A stretch of DNA of 64,000 nucleotides, from NCBI RefSeq assembly GCF_000219625.1, contig NC_018202.1, forward strand, positions 62,001 through 126,000. The letters are read 5' to 3'. Below the pieces are notes generated by a model that made no database searches, was not told the DNA's origin, and worked only from the letters and a program-made list of their open reading frames with translations. This document shows positions 46,895 through 58,620 of the stretch, one piece after another. Position 1 is the stretch's first letter. Each line of letters starts with the position of its first letter. A program made the position numbers and the translations under genes. The DNA is from Zymoseptoria tritici IPO323 (Eukaryota > Ascomycota > Dothideomycetes > Mycosphaerellales > Mycosphaerellaceae).

Positions 46895-47522
46895 GACGCA
46901 GATGCCCATCATCGCGGAGGATGTGGCCTTTCCGTGACAGACTGTGGACACTCAGAGAGTATATGCGCGATTAAGCTGTCGGACCAGACCGCGACAATAA
47001 AAACGGGACTTAGGGTGAGACCTTGAACAAATCGAAGCCCATCGGATTCTGTGAGAGTTTCCTGCTAAGCAAGCAGAGATGGGCCAACTAACAAGGCAAG
47101 GTCATGGAGAGGTCTAGGGAGGTGGCGAGGTATCGCATGTATTAAGCGCTGGGCAGAGCTTGTTCCACCCCGGAAGATTGGGAATGAACATCTTTCAATC
47201 TCCCGCCGATTCAGCCATCCTCTCGGGCCTTCTCCATGTCGAACTCGTCTTATGCCATGAAGTATACCTCGCTATCGGTCCAGCCTTTGAAAAAGAGACT
47301 TGATGCGAGCGTGGCGTCGTTGTGAACAAGCATTCAGGCGAGGAAGGCGTAGAGCGCCTAAAACGCAGAGACCCGGTTGGAGCGAGAGTGGACATTGCGG
47401 GAAGCAAACGGCTTGAAAAGACTACGAGGTTGTGCTACGCTGATGGATCGCATTGCAGTTCCTGCTGCTCCCGCCCAGGCGCAGAACGCACGCTTCACGC
47501 CACGCTTCTCGCACGTTCTACG
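46895..47522. other. Intergenic, nothing assigned
   Basis: Roughly 630 bp downstream of the 47,523 gene's stop (that gene reads away to the left). No supported feature. Confidence 0.4.
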
Positions 47523-48751
47523 CTACTTCATGACCTCCCACGCACTGACGCTCCTGAAACACTCCTCTGCGAAGAGATTCACTCCCTCGATCATTCCTCT
47601 TCCCACTCCATCATCATCATCATCATCCGCACCACCAGCGCGAAATCTAAATCTCCCCGACATCCTCAACAGCCGCGCTCTCGTTCTCTCTACCTCGACT
47701 TCACACCAACTCCGGGAGGACAATCCCGTCTTGAGAAGCAACGCGATGATCGTGTCCATCTCCAAAAGTTCCCGATATTGCTGGTCAAGTAGTGATAAGC
47801 CCTCTGGCGATGTGAGGTGATGAGATGTCATCATCATCATCACATCCTCCTCCTTCTCCAACAAGAACGCGTGATGCACGATCCTCATAGCATGCAGATG
47901 TAGCGCGAGCTCCACGGTGCCCATGGCCGCCGAGCCATTGTAGCTGGGCACGACCTCTGACAAGATCGAACCGCGGACGACCGTCGGAGGCGGAGCCGAG
48001 AAGGCGAAAACCGGCCGCCCAAACATGTGGCCGTCGTGGACGGCATGCTTGCTGCCTCGGATGGTCAGAACGCCGTGCCGCTGGTCGACGAACACGGCGA
48101 TTCGATTGCGGTACGAGAAGATCCCCACGAGAAGAATGACTCCCAGAACGTTGAGGGCGAGGGTGTTGCGCATCAAGCGGGCAAGTCTCCTGACCTGTTT
48201 GATAAGCTGCAGGTTGCGAACAAGAAAAATTAGAAAACCACGTTTTGTTGTCAAATATTCCTTCCCAGCATCCACCAGGTTTCGGCACAATTCGAAAACC
48301 TCCTCTTACCCACCTTGTCAATCCTTCCCGACCGCCCCAAACTCCCACTCCCACTACTCCCACGGGCGGGGCGCGGATCTTGCCCATCCCGGCCATGACC
48401 ATCGTGATCGCCGGAGTCTGACGAAGAAGCCAATACCCCATGCAAAGCCTCCCAACCCTGAGGGGTCGAAAGAATGACCTTTTCATCGAGGGGACGTCGT
48501 CGGGACAGGTGGGAGAAGTGTTCGCTTTGAATCCAGTCGTGGAAAGTCACGAGTCCGCTCCTGCTTTGACGATGATGATGATGATGATGATGATGATGGG
48601 GTTCGCTTCCAGCGCCTTTGGTACTCCCACTCTGGTCGACTCCGGTTTCAGCGTTCTCGTCGGAAGCCGCGATGGAATTGGTAGCACTGGGGTAAGTGCC
48701 AGAGGTACGAGGAGTAGTATCTTCCCCACCCGACTTTGCAAGATGGATCAT
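47523..48751 (-). CDS. Predicted single-pass membrane protein, 373 aa, paralogue of the 55,246 gene
   Basis: Exons 48,751-48,314 and 48,206-47,523 join in frame over a 107-nt intron (GTGGGT, CTAAT, CTGCAG). The ATG at 48,751 was chosen because the open frame upstream of it is AT-rich and leader-like; CAG|GTCAGG, 12 nt further on, is an alternative acceptor. The N-terminal 146 residues are polar and hold a nine-His run coded by a GATGAT-type microsatellite. One membrane segment lies at about 161-178 (TLALNVLGVILLVGIFSY). The C-terminal domain has a helix GTVELALHLHAMRIVHHAFL, a DQQYRELLEMDTIIALLLK helix, Met and Asp homopolymers and ends GVNLFAEECFRSVSAWEVMK. The same three blocks occur in the 55,246 gene. 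Function unknown. Confidence 0.8.
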
Positions 48752-49725
48752 GGTATGGTCGCTCAATGTCCTTCCCGGTCTGTCCGTCAGTCCAAGTTGG
48801 GAATCACAAAGACATATAACGAACCCGTCCGTAATAACTAAACTCCGATTCTTTACAAAAAGGTAGCAAGCGTTATAAAGTTTCCGTTTTAGAAATCGGT
48901 CGAACATTCACTTCGTTTGTATGACTTCACGCAAAGCACACTAACGGCAAGCTAACGCCTTGGCGGAACGTTCCCGATACGGGACACAACGCCTTCTTTA
49001 TATATATAATATAGCCCTAATCTGTCCCTCCGGTAGATTAGTCGTTTGAATCAACTCCTCGTTTTACACAAATCCTCGTGTCGAACCACCCTTGGAGGAA
49101 TCATAGCCGCCAGCGTTGTTGATTGCTTATTCGGTTAATCTTCTTTCCTTTCCAGATAAGCCAAGCAGTACTACTAGTCCAACATTAGAGCTTCTAAAAC
49201 TGTAGGGTATCTATCTATATATGCATCCCCGCGCTAAAAAAACTATAAGAAATTAATGCCATTTAATTACAACATCGACCGGCTTCACGGCAAACTTCAT
49301 TCTACCAAAACAAAAGTTCTTCTTTCGCGACCCCACTCACTCCTCCGTACCACCGCCCCGCCCCTATTAGCCCGTAAAATTCCGTCCGAAACGCTTGTAA
49401 AAAGTTTCAATCCGTAGACTGCCCTGGGAGGAAAGAAAAAAAAAAAATCCTCTACTAGCAACTAGCTTTTCTCGCGCTTCGAATTCGATACCTTGTGACC
49501 TGCTTTGTTAACTATCCTTTGAGGAGGACGACAGCTGTATAGCATTGGACTTATTTTCAGTAATTCGCGCCCGTATCGTGTGAGGTGTTTGAGGATTTTA
49601 TGAATCTCCGCGTCGCTGGAAAAGCGCTTTGTCCTTTGGTTTACGAGCAAAAGTTTTTTGTTTTCGTCGACTATGGATTTCGTGGGTATCTTGCGTTCGT
49701 CTTTGAAGCCTATCCTCTCGTCTCC
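48752..49725. other. AT-rich intergenic region
   Basis: From about 48,840 to 49,560 the sequence is noticeably A/T-rich with a TATATATATAATATA tract near 49,000 and an A-run at 49,437-49,447. It separates two minus-strand genes and probably holds the promoter of the left one and 3' UTR of the right one. Confidence 0.5.
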
Positions 49726-50976
49726 TCATCCAGCAGCAGCAGCGGCGGCAGCAGCACGGTCGGTGGCAGTACTACCACCACCCCCCACCCTCCGGAACTG
49801 ACCCGCCTGCCGCGCGCACTGGGACCAGCGCCGACAGGTGACCTGGAGCGTTTCGACGGGCCCATGCCCATCATCATCAACATCATCATCATCATCGTCA
49901 TCATCGCCGTCGTGATCATAGTCATAATCATAGCCACCACGAGACTCCTGCTTCTTCTTCTTCTTGGACAGATCTTCTTCCACGCCCAAGACACGACACC
50001 TCCTCCGGCGAGTCGCCGCGTCCCTGCGCTTCGCCGCCGCAGCAGTAGACCCAGTCTGGCTTTGACGCCAATCGATGCGATCGATCAGCCAGCGCCACAA
50101 CCACGACCACCACCCTCCCGCCGCGCTCTTCTCCCGGTGCGGCGACGGCGCGAGCCAATTGAAGCCATGGCTTTGCATTCCACCACTCAGAGCCCGACGC
50201 CTTGCCTCTTCCTCCTCCTCCACGGGCTCCATCTCGCGATGCCTCTCCCCCTCCTCCACCTCCAAGAGTCTCCTCCTCGCTCGCTCAAACGCCTCCTGCG
50301 CCCGCACATTCAAGGGAAGGGAGCTTGACTTTTTTTTCTGCGCTCCCACCACCTTCTCCGTGAGCTCATGCATGATCTCATTTGGTGAGGAGGAGGAGGA
50401 GGAGGGATGATTGGCATGACCTCCCACCGCTTCGTCAGGAAGAGGCACGTCCTCCTCGCGGACGAACTCCCTACACAACGCCTCGATATTCTGCATCGTG
50501 TACAGGCCGCGTTCCGGCGACAGGCGTTCCAAGGGGACGTAGGCCGTCCACGCGTTCCATCGCTGCAAACATTGTCGGCCCACTTTTTCGAGCTGCGCGA
50601 AAGTGTGGGCCTGAGAGGCGACGGCGGGGGAGAGGGTGATGTTGAGGTAGTCGAGTTCATAGTTCAAGGCGGCGGAGTCGTGGATCGGAGGGGAGGAGGA
50701 GGAGAAGGAAGTGGGTGGGGAAGGAGTCGTCCAGGGGAGGAATGTCGTCATCCACGATGTCTGAGGTCGAGGTGAGACGGCGTGGGCGTGGGCGTGGGCG
50801 TGGGATTGGAGAGGGACGACTCGACACAGTTCGGATCGAGGAGCGGCTTTTCGAATGCGAGCCGCGATGTGTTCCGACTCCGCGGCGAGCTCTTGCGAGG
50901 TGATGACGGAGCGGTTGAGGAGGGTGGTCATGGTCCTGTGGGAAGAACTTGGCGTGAGCTTTTTGGGGTAAAGACA

Positions 50977-51007
<31 letters not shown>

Positions 51008-52759
51008 GAGGTTGGGTGAAGATGACAACAAAACAAGACAAGACACATACCACAATTCCTCCGCCAACGCCACCCCCAAATTCGTCAAGGTCACATCCAC
51101 CGGCTTGGCCTTGGTATAATTCAGTGTATCCGGACACGCCCACCCACCCTCATCCGCCAAAGCTCGGAAAGCTCGGCGAATCGGTGCATGCGTCCGTGGC
51201 TCAGCGATGGTCTCGGCCGCGGTTTCGATCATGCCGCAGGCGAAGACGTTGGAGTCGGATCTTCGATTGGCCGTCTCGGTGAGGAGTTCGAGGGCGGTGG
51301 AGGTGTGGCTGATGGCGGATAGGAGGTTGTCGATGGGGAGGTGGGGATTGTGAGGGGTGGGAGGTGGGAGGAAGAGGGAGAGGAGGATGATGAAGATGGA
51401 GATGGGGATGAGGATTCCCGTGCCGACGAGGATTCGTGTGCAAGAGGAAAGTCGTCGTCGTCGAAGAGGGGCAGGAGTTGAGGGAGGCTGAGCAGGAGGA
51501 GGAGGAGCATAGGCCGGGTCCGGGGTATGCGCCATGGCTGAGGGAGTGTGTATCCGTTGTCGCAGCGTGCCGGAGTTGGTGTGTTGTTGGTATTGCGGTG
51601 GCATGAACAAGGGAGTGGCTTCCTGAGACTGAGGAGATGTATTTCGAGGGGATTGAGGTGGTTCTTGGGGTAATGTCCTCGTTGACGAGGAGGACATGAT
51701 GACTTTGGTGGGTGTATAATGGTTCAATTGGGGCTCCTTGCGCTGCCAGACCGCCTCGTAGACCTGCGAGCACCTCTTCAACCACCCAACATGATCGTCT
51801 TCTCTGCTCTTCTCCTTTTCCTCCTCCGTCCTCCCTCCATCATGTCTCCCACGACCGTCATTCCCATCGCTCCATCCGTCATGTCTTCCCCCACCACCAC
51901 GGCCAAGATGATCACTCCGCAGATCATCCTTATCGCTCATGCACCAACACCACAGCCAGTACAGAAACTTCCAGTCACTCCGTACCAACCACCACCAAAA
52001 TCGAAACATGCACACGAACGCAGTTCCAATCGCTTTGCCCACGTCGAGTAAGTGACCGCACAAGAACCATACTGTGTCTTCCTCTCGGGGGAGGTGGGAT
52101 GCTTGCGGGCGAGGAACAGTTGTGGGCTGTTGCTGAGGTTGATCTTGATATTGATGAGGTGGATATGGATGAGGTTGATATGGATGGGGTTGATATGGAG
52201 GATATTGGCTCTGATGGACGTCGTAGAGAGGGTCGTATCCGGGAGGAGCAGGAGTGGAGGAGGAGGAGGAGGAGTGGTGTTGGTACTGCGGTGGTGGTGG
52301 GGGTCGCGGTCGTGGTGGGGCGGAATGAGGGTGTCCCGGTGGTGAATCACCCCGAGCAAGTCGATCATGATGTTCATCTCGAGTTCTCCGCCTGGACGAT
52401 GATTTCGACTTATCTTTCGCCGCCGGGGTCGTCACCGTCGAGGCGGGAGAATTCGTGTCCGAACCAGCATTTTTCGAAATCCGCGCCTCTTTCCTCGCAA
52501 TCTTTCGGTTCACTTTTCGGGTGATTTCCTCCATTTTGACCAAACCTTCGGCTTTGGTCATGGAGGATGATGATGGAGTGGAAGGTGAAGGGATCGAAGA
52601 GTCGGCGGCGTCGGGCGTGGGCGTGGGCGTTTGCGGGGTTGTAGTTCTAGGCGAGGTGGTGGAGGTGGAGGAGCGGAACCAGTTCGGCGCATTGTCCATC
52701 GGGTTGGGGTTGGTGGTGGATGTTGTGAGAAATGAAAACGAACGACGCAGATGATTCAA
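49726..52759 (-). CDS. Predicted membrane protein with long disordered arms, 972 aa, two exons
   Basis: Exons 52,759-51,051 and 50,935-49,726 join in frame (W as TG|G) across a 115-nt intron (GTATGT, CT-rich, CACAG). The first 230 residues are Ser/Thr/Pro- and then Pro/Tyr/His/Gln-rich. Residues about 230-274 form a Trp-rich hydrophobic patch (RFWWWLVRSDWKFLYWLWCW). Another disordered stretch leads to a clear membrane helix at about 442-464 (RILVGTGILIPISIFIILLSLFL). The C-terminal region is helical (SQELAAESEHIAARIRKA; FAQLEKVGRQCLQRWNAW) and ends in Asp-, Lys- and Ala-homopolymers. Starts at residues 1 or 21 are possible, and an internal Met at 355 would give a shorter protein laid out like its neighbours. 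Family not recognised. Confidence 0.75.
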
Positions 52760-52942
52760 ATGATTCAGATGATTCAGATGATTGAGATGATGCTCTTGAA
52801 TGAATTTTGGTGTTCATGGGATCAATCAATCGTGTCGCGTCGCGTCGCGTGTTGAGCGTGTCAAGGTCTGATGTCATCAATCAAGGTCCCGTCACCTGCA
52901 AGAACATTTTCAAGACGACGGGATGTTTGAGATTAATGGAAT

Positions 52943-53146
52943 GGAATATTGGTGGGAGGTTGATGGATGTCAGGAATATTGATGGAAGGTTGATGGATGT
53001 CAGGACATATTGGTGGGAGGTTGATGGATGTCAGGAATATTAATGGGAGGTTGATGGATGTCAGGAATATTGATGGGAGGTTGATGGATGTCGGGAATAT
53101 TGATGGGAGTTCAATGGATGTCAGGAATATTGATGGGAGGTTGATT
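52943..53146 (+). repeat. 30-bp tandem repeats between two membrane-protein genes
   Basis: About seven units of GGAATATTGATGGGAGGTTG plus ATGGATGTCA. The array abuts the stop codon of the gene at 53,146-54,432, so it forms that gene's 3' UTR, and it ends about 180 bp upstream of the start of the 49,726-52,759 gene. Confidence 0.92.
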
Positions 53147-54432
53147 CAATCCTCCCCTGCCTCGGGCTTCGCCTCCTTCACCCATTCCCTCCCTCCCAAC
53201 TCGGCCCGACTCGCCGCATCCCGCAACTTGGAACTGATCGAATCCAACACAATTCCCACTCGACGACTGAACGACATCGACTCCTCCTCATTCGACACCA
53301 TCGACATCGACTCCTCCTCCTCCACCCTCAACACCTCCTTCTCCCTCAACACCTCCTCCCGCCATCTTAACGCCGCCACCACCTCGCCCAACACCCTCAA
53401 CCCGCGCGACAACCTTTCAAACTCCCCTTCCACCCCGACCATCTTCACCCAACACACCGGCTCGCGTGCTTCCGTCGTCGACATGGTCACCCTTATCGAC
53501 TCCTCCTGGATTTCCACTCCCACCGCCCGCTCCTCGCCACCACCAACCATCACCTCCACCTCTCGATGAAATCCCTCCACATACCCCTCCGCCTGACCCA
53601 TCGCTCTCTCCAGCACCTCCCACAACGCCCCCGACCCTCGAAGCCTCTTAACCTCATCAGTCGACAATCCGCCCGAGATGACACCGGCAAGATTCAACGC
53701 CGGAAACGGCGCGACCGCGGGAAGACGACACGTCGGTGGAGGAAGGGGAGCACTGCCGGTCATGGCACCCTGGTCATACCATGATATCCCAAGGCCAACC
53801 ATGGCGAGAACGGCGCCGAGCACCATGGCCAGCCCGAAGACATGTCTCATTCCTACCCTCCGAGAAGAATGATCAAGACATGCGGCCGAATTGTTGTCAA
53901 AACCCAGCTTCCCTTCCAACACCTCCATCCGTCCCCTCACCTGATCCAACCGCTCCCTCCACGCCCCATCATCTTCCATTTTATCATCCTCTCCCTTGAT
54001 ACATTCCCGCACTTCCCCATGGAGCCCGCGGAGTCCGACCTGGAGGGCGTTCCATTCTTGGAGGTTCCAGCCATGTTGGTGACGGGCGAGTACCCGAGCG
54101 TCGGAGGATGAAGTGCTGGATGAGCGGGAGGAGAATGATGGGGATGGGGATGGCAAATGAGCATGAGAAATATCCACACCATCGTTGGGGATCGTCGCCC
54201 GCCCACGCTTCTCTGATCTTGTTCTTCTTCTTCCTCTTCGCGCCATGGCTTGCTTTTGCTGAGGAGGTGGTGATGATGATGTTGTTGCTGCTTCTTTTTC
54301 ATCTTCTTCCTCTCCATTGCGTTTGCAACGGGATTGGTAGCGCCGGCGGCGGCTGGTCGTTGTGTTGGGAGAGGAGTCGTCAGGAGAGGGATAGTCGGAG
54401 AGATGAGAGGTGTAGAATAAGGAATCGGGCAT
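53146..54432 (-). CDS. Predicted single-pass membrane protein, 428 aa
   Basis: Single-exon minus-strand ORF. Residues 1-110 are disordered and rich in Ser, Arg and Glu with two basic clusters (TSRRRRYQSRCKRNG; ARRGRRRTRSEKRGRA). Residues about 120-185 contain amphipathic helices (LREWxxLQVGLRGLHGEVREC-like; RERLDQVRGRMEVLEGKLGF), probably coiled coil. A membrane helix lies at about 197-218 (HVFGLAMVLGAVLAMVGLGIS). The remaining 210 residues are helical and charged (WEVLERAMGQAEGYVEGF; ERLSRGLRVLGEVVAALRWR). The overall plan of disordered arm, one membrane helix and helical domain is shared with both neighbours, though sequence identity to them is not obvious. Function unknown. Confidence 0.78.
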   Translation of the reverse strand: MPDSLFYTSHLSDYPSPDDSSPNTTTSRRRRYQSRCKRNGEEEDEKEAATTSSSPPPQQKQAMARRGRRRTRSEKRGRATIPNDGVDISHAHLPSPSPSFSSRSSSTSSSDARVLARHQHGWNLQEWNALQVGLRGLHGEVRECIKGEDDKMEDDGAWRERLDQVRGRMEVLEGKLGFDNNSAACLDHSSRRVGMRHVFGLAMVLGAVLAMVGLGISWYDQGAMTGSAPLPPPTCRLPAVAPFPALNLAGVISGGLSTDEVKRLRGSGALWEVLERAMGQAEGYVEGFHREVEVMVGGGEERAVGVEIQEESIRVTMSTTEAREPVCWVKMVGVEGEFERLSRGLRVLGEVVAALRWREEVLREKEVLRVEEEESMSMVSNEEESMSFSRRVGIVLDSISSKLRDAASRAELGGREWVKEAKPEAGED

Positions 54433-55245
54433 GTTGTTTTCTCTTCTTCGATTTTGTGCGTGTGTTTGGTCGGATCTCTGCTTCTCGCTCAGTCAATCAG
54501 TCACTGGCCGAAAGAAAAAGGCCTTTTAATTGTAGGGAATGCGGCGGCGGCGGCAGTGTGAAGGTTTTGGACATGGGACTTGGTTAACTTTTGACGACAA
54601 GAGACGGTATGATGATGATGATTTCAAAAGGTGAGCCAGAGAGAGAGAAACACGCCTCCTCCCACCAAGAATCCCTCCTGACCTCGTGTTCATCATCAGC
54701 AGCAGCAGTATCAGTACCTCCCACTGCTCATCACCAATCATCATCCCACCTCCTCGGCACGAAACAATACCAAGCCGGCTACCCGCAGCAAGCAATTTTG
54801 ACGTACCACCACACGGTGCACGTCAACACTTGGGGGGAAACCTTTTTTCAAGAAGTTTTTCGGATTCCGGGGTCGGTCTTGTCTTTTTGGAAAACTTGTT
54901 GAAACTTTCAGAGGAAGGGTAAGGGGGGTTTTTTGTCCGTCGCGATGATGAGGAGGAATGGAATGCTGCCGAGCAGGGGGACCGCCGCGTAGTGGGTCAT
55001 GACAGGCAGGTTCTTCCATCCATTCATCCATCCATTCACATCTACATCTACACCCAATCTCCGAACCTCACTCATTCTCTCCATCTCTGGCGAAAAGTAT
55101 CTCTCCGTCCGAGAAAAGACAAACACCACCCGGCATCAAAACCCTATCTCTCTCTCTCTCTTCTTCCCTGCCCGCTTCTTTGGTCGAGCAAAGTTACCCT
55201 CCCATCATCGCCTGGCCTGAACCCTTTCTCTCTCTCGGGAGAGAG
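54433..55245. other. Divergent promoter region
   Basis: About 800 bp between the divergent starts at 54,432 and 55,246. It holds a GATGATGAT/CATCATCAGCAG region (54,609-54,710), a direct CATCCATT repeat (55,017-55,040) and CT microsatellites just before the right start. No gene supported. Confidence 0.45.
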
Positions 55246-57779
55246 ATGTCATCATCATCCACCAACCCCGTGTTGCCCACCACATCGCCTCGCGAGCAGA
55301 AAATGGCCGACCGGGAGTCTTCCCTTTCTTCTTCTTCTCATTCCGAGGGGCTGAGGGCAACGGCTGCTTTGGGCGACGACGGCGCGGAGGTGGACAATCC
55401 TACAGTGGGAGGGAGAACAGTCGATTGTTCTCCCTCACAAGTCTACCGTCCAGTAGTACCCTCTGGAACCCCTGCGACCAGCGCCGATTCTCTTCTTCCG
55501 TCGTCTTCGCGGGCCTCCGAGCACAAGTCATCATCATCATCATCATCATCATCATCGATGGAGGAAGAGGCGAAAGAGGAGGTGCAACCCTCGTCCATCC
55601 TCAACAACACGCCCTCACCCCGCTCGAACGAGGCTGTCGAGTCCCAGCACGCCGTCAAACTCGAAGGCGAGCGCGAACCAAAGAACCAGCAAGACAAATC
55701 GTATCCCCCGCCGCCGCCGCCGCCGCCGCCGCCGTCCCGTTCCTCGACTCCGACTGCGATGACCACGAGACCAATACCCACTACTCCTCCCAACCCGCCA
55801 AGCACATCACCCGCGCTGGCTCATACCCTCGCAAAGCGCGTGGAAGGGGTCACTTCGAAACTGGAGGGTGTAGCAGGAGAGGAGCTTCCGGAGGATCTCG
55901 CGAGGGAAGTGCAGCTGTTGGAGGAAGAGGTTAGTTCGGAGTCTGAGGATGAGCTTGAGGGGCACGTTCGGGATAGCGATCACGAAGAGGAAGAAGAGGA
56001 GCACGGGCGCGGGGGAGTGGAAGTTGAAGGCGGGGGTAACATTGTTGACCTGCGCGACGACTGTGGTGGAGAGAACGGTGGTGAAACATCATCATTCCTG
56101 GCGAGCATTTCTTCTGCGAGCAGCGGCGGTGAGGAGGTCAGTCGTTCCGTTCTTCTCCCCCCTTTCTTCTGAAACCAGCGACTCATCCCGAAAAAAAAAT
56201 CCAGCCCTTGCAGATCATCGTCGCAAATCGTTCATTCGAATGGCTCTCCCGCTTCTTTTCGACCTCGAACTACAGTCAAGGACCAGTCAACAACAACAAC
56301 AACACCAACACCAACACGTCTCCAGCCGTCGATCATACACTCGAAGTATGGGTTTCTCCATCCCCAGCCCCGTGGCGATCTTTTGCTTCTTCCACCATCC
56401 AGCCCCCACCAAACTAACGCATTTGCAAAAAATCGCAGTTTCGCACGACGCAACCGCCTGCCGGCATCCCTTCCGAACTCGTCATCGACGACGATACAAG
56501 TCAGGGCGCAGGACCACGCATTTCTTCTTCCGCGTCGTCGGCCGAGGGCACGCTCAAGGTATGCCTTGTTATTGTTGTTGTACAAATCTCCGACCGACAC
56601 GGTGTTCCTTCCTTCCCGATCAAGCCCAACGTCCATTTGTCGAAGGAAAAAAAAAGAAGAAAAAAAGTTAACCACTCGGCACAGATCACCAAGCGAAACG
56701 TGTCCCCGACCTTGTTGGAGAAAATGATGCCGTTCGAAGGAGGAGGTAGTAGTGGAGATGCTCATCCGTCTGCAAAGGAGGACGAGCACCTCGACATACC
56801 TCCCTCTCCATCGTCGAGCCTCCATCCTCCCCGTAAACCAGACGACGACGACATCTTCATCGATTCTCCCCCCTTCTCGCCGCCACCACCATCCTCCTCG
56901 CCCCTACCCGGACGACGTCCTCGCCCCGTCCTCACCCATCTGAAAGCTCTCCCCGAGTACCTCCGCAGCGGCACCCTCTCCTCCAACTCCCTTCTCGCCT
57001 TGATCGTCCTCTCCCTCCTGCTACTCGCCTATGCGACGGTCTCCTGGTTATCAACATCGCCGGCTAGTATAATGGAAACTGGGAGTAGCGGAGTACTGGA
57101 GCCGGGTCCCGGGTGGTCGGTAGAGCGGGCGATGGCGGCTGGAAAGAGTCGAAGGGCATTGGTGGAGCTGATTCCCTCGGCGCGGGAGGAGGACCACGAC
57201 TCCGAGGTTTATCCTCCTCCTCCTCCTCCTACGACGCCGACGCCGCCGCCGCCGCTAACGACGGTGGAACTGGCGCTGTATTTGAAGAGCGTGGCGGTTC
57301 TCCATCGAGCCTATCTCAACGCCACGGACGAGCATGACGCCGCCGCCGGGTGGGAGAACGTTAGCGGCGGAGGAGGAGGAGGAGGAGGAGGGAAAGGAGG
57401 CGATCATATCTTCCCCTCACCAACATCGCTGCGGGACCAACAGATCCGCGGAGTGCGCGAGATGGAAAGGGTAATTGCGAAACTAACACGTCTCGCCGCG
57501 CGGGACGAGGGATTTCCGAATCGGGAGAAGAAGTTTTCATGTCGGGCACTGGAGGAAGAGAGGCGGTTAGAGGCGGAGGGGTTGAGGGTTAGGGTGTTGG
57601 GGTTGGTGGCGGGGCTGAGGATTGGTGGGAGTAGCGAGGCTGGTAGCCGTGATGATGGTGGTGGTGGTGGACGACGGGGGGATGGTGGATGGAGGGATGT
57701 AGTGGAGGGGTTGAATTGCTTCGTCGAGGCGTATTTTGAGGGGGTTGCGGGGTGGGAGGGAGGAGGGGATGTGATGTGA
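55246..57779 (+). CDS. Predicted single-pass membrane protein, 745 aa, four exons, paralogue of the 47,523 gene
   Basis: Exons 55,246-56,136, 56,214-56,345, 56,439-56,558 and 56,685-57,779 all join in phase 0. The introns (77, 93, 126 nt) have GTCAGT, GTATGG and GTATGC donors and CAG acceptors, and the second has a clear ACTAACG branch. The first 480 residues are disordered with runs of 10 Ser, 10 Pro and 5 Asn and an acidic stretch. A membrane helix lies at about 484-502 (LLALIVLSLLLLAYATVSW). The C-terminal domain contains TTVELALYLKSVAVLHRAYL, LRDQQIRGVREMERVIAKL and VVEGLNCFVEAYFEGVAGWE, each aligning with a block of the 373-aa protein at 47,523-48,751; a Gly run interrupts the first two. 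Function unknown; the pair defines an uncharacterised family. Confidence 0.82.
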
Positions 57780-58030
57780 ATGGAAGGGCGGGGAGGAGTC
57801 TTCGTTTTCTTCGTGCGAGGAGAGACGTGGAGAGTTTCAGTTTGTAAGAGATGGGATATGTAAGATGCCCCCCCCCCCCCCCCCCCCCCCCGCTCGGGTG
57901 GATTTGCGGCAAGGGACTCACTCGTACGTACTCAATCCATGGGCACTGCACGCAGCGGAACAGTTTTCAAGTCAAGTGACGCTGCCCGACAACCGACCCG
58001 GAGTTTTTGAGGGCGACAGTTTAGGTAATC
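57780..58030. other. Intergenic with poly-C run
   Basis: A 24-base C run (57,868-57,891) lies about 90 bp after the stop of the preceding gene. Nothing else is seen before the Copia target site. Confidence 0.6.
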
Positions 58031-58035
58031 GGGTT

Positions 58036-58259
58036 TGTTAGAAATAGAAGGACTATATCGGGAGATAAAGGGACTATATCGGGAGATATAGGACCTGCTA
58101 GATATAGCTCGAAACAAAGGGACGAAACAGGGCTAATAACGTAGTCTATTACGGGCTATTCTATCTATATACATACGAGGGGGATATAAGGGCCTCGAGT
58201 CCCCTCGGTAGACAGATTACTTAGCTTTGTATCGCCTTATCTACTCGTTTATTCCAACA
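58036..58259 (+). repeat. 5' LTR of gag-only Copia element
   Basis: 224 bp, starts TGTTAGAAATAG and ends TATTCCAACA. Preceded by the GGGTT target duplication. Contains an internal duplicated CTATATCGGGAGATA. Confidence 0.95.
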
Positions 58260-58620
58260 GTTATAAGCCCGGAAGCAGCAGCGGCCTAGATATACAACGT
58301 GTATATCTTAGCACACGTATAGCGCACTTCAGCATTACCCCGGATTTCGAAAGCCTACTAGCCCGAAAGCAGACATTGCTACAGTCCAACTTCGGTTGTA
58401 AAATCCACTAGTCCGAAATAGGCAGATTTCCGAACAACGTCGGCTCCCGAATCTCTCTCCTCTCCTACGATAACAAGCCGGATTCGATACACAACTACGC
58501 AACGCCGCGCCGACGTATAACAGCGATACGCTAGGGGAATATAGAACCGGCCCTTGCGGATCCGACAAATTAAAAATCGTATCGATACGACAAATACTCG
58601 TAGAGTTATACGCACTCGAA

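Noticed and set aside
50657..51050. Single-exon 700-codon reading of the 52,759 gene
   Set aside because: The frame after 51,051 runs through a CT-rich GTATGT...CACAG intron into low-complexity sequence; splicing to 50,935 gives the helical continuation.
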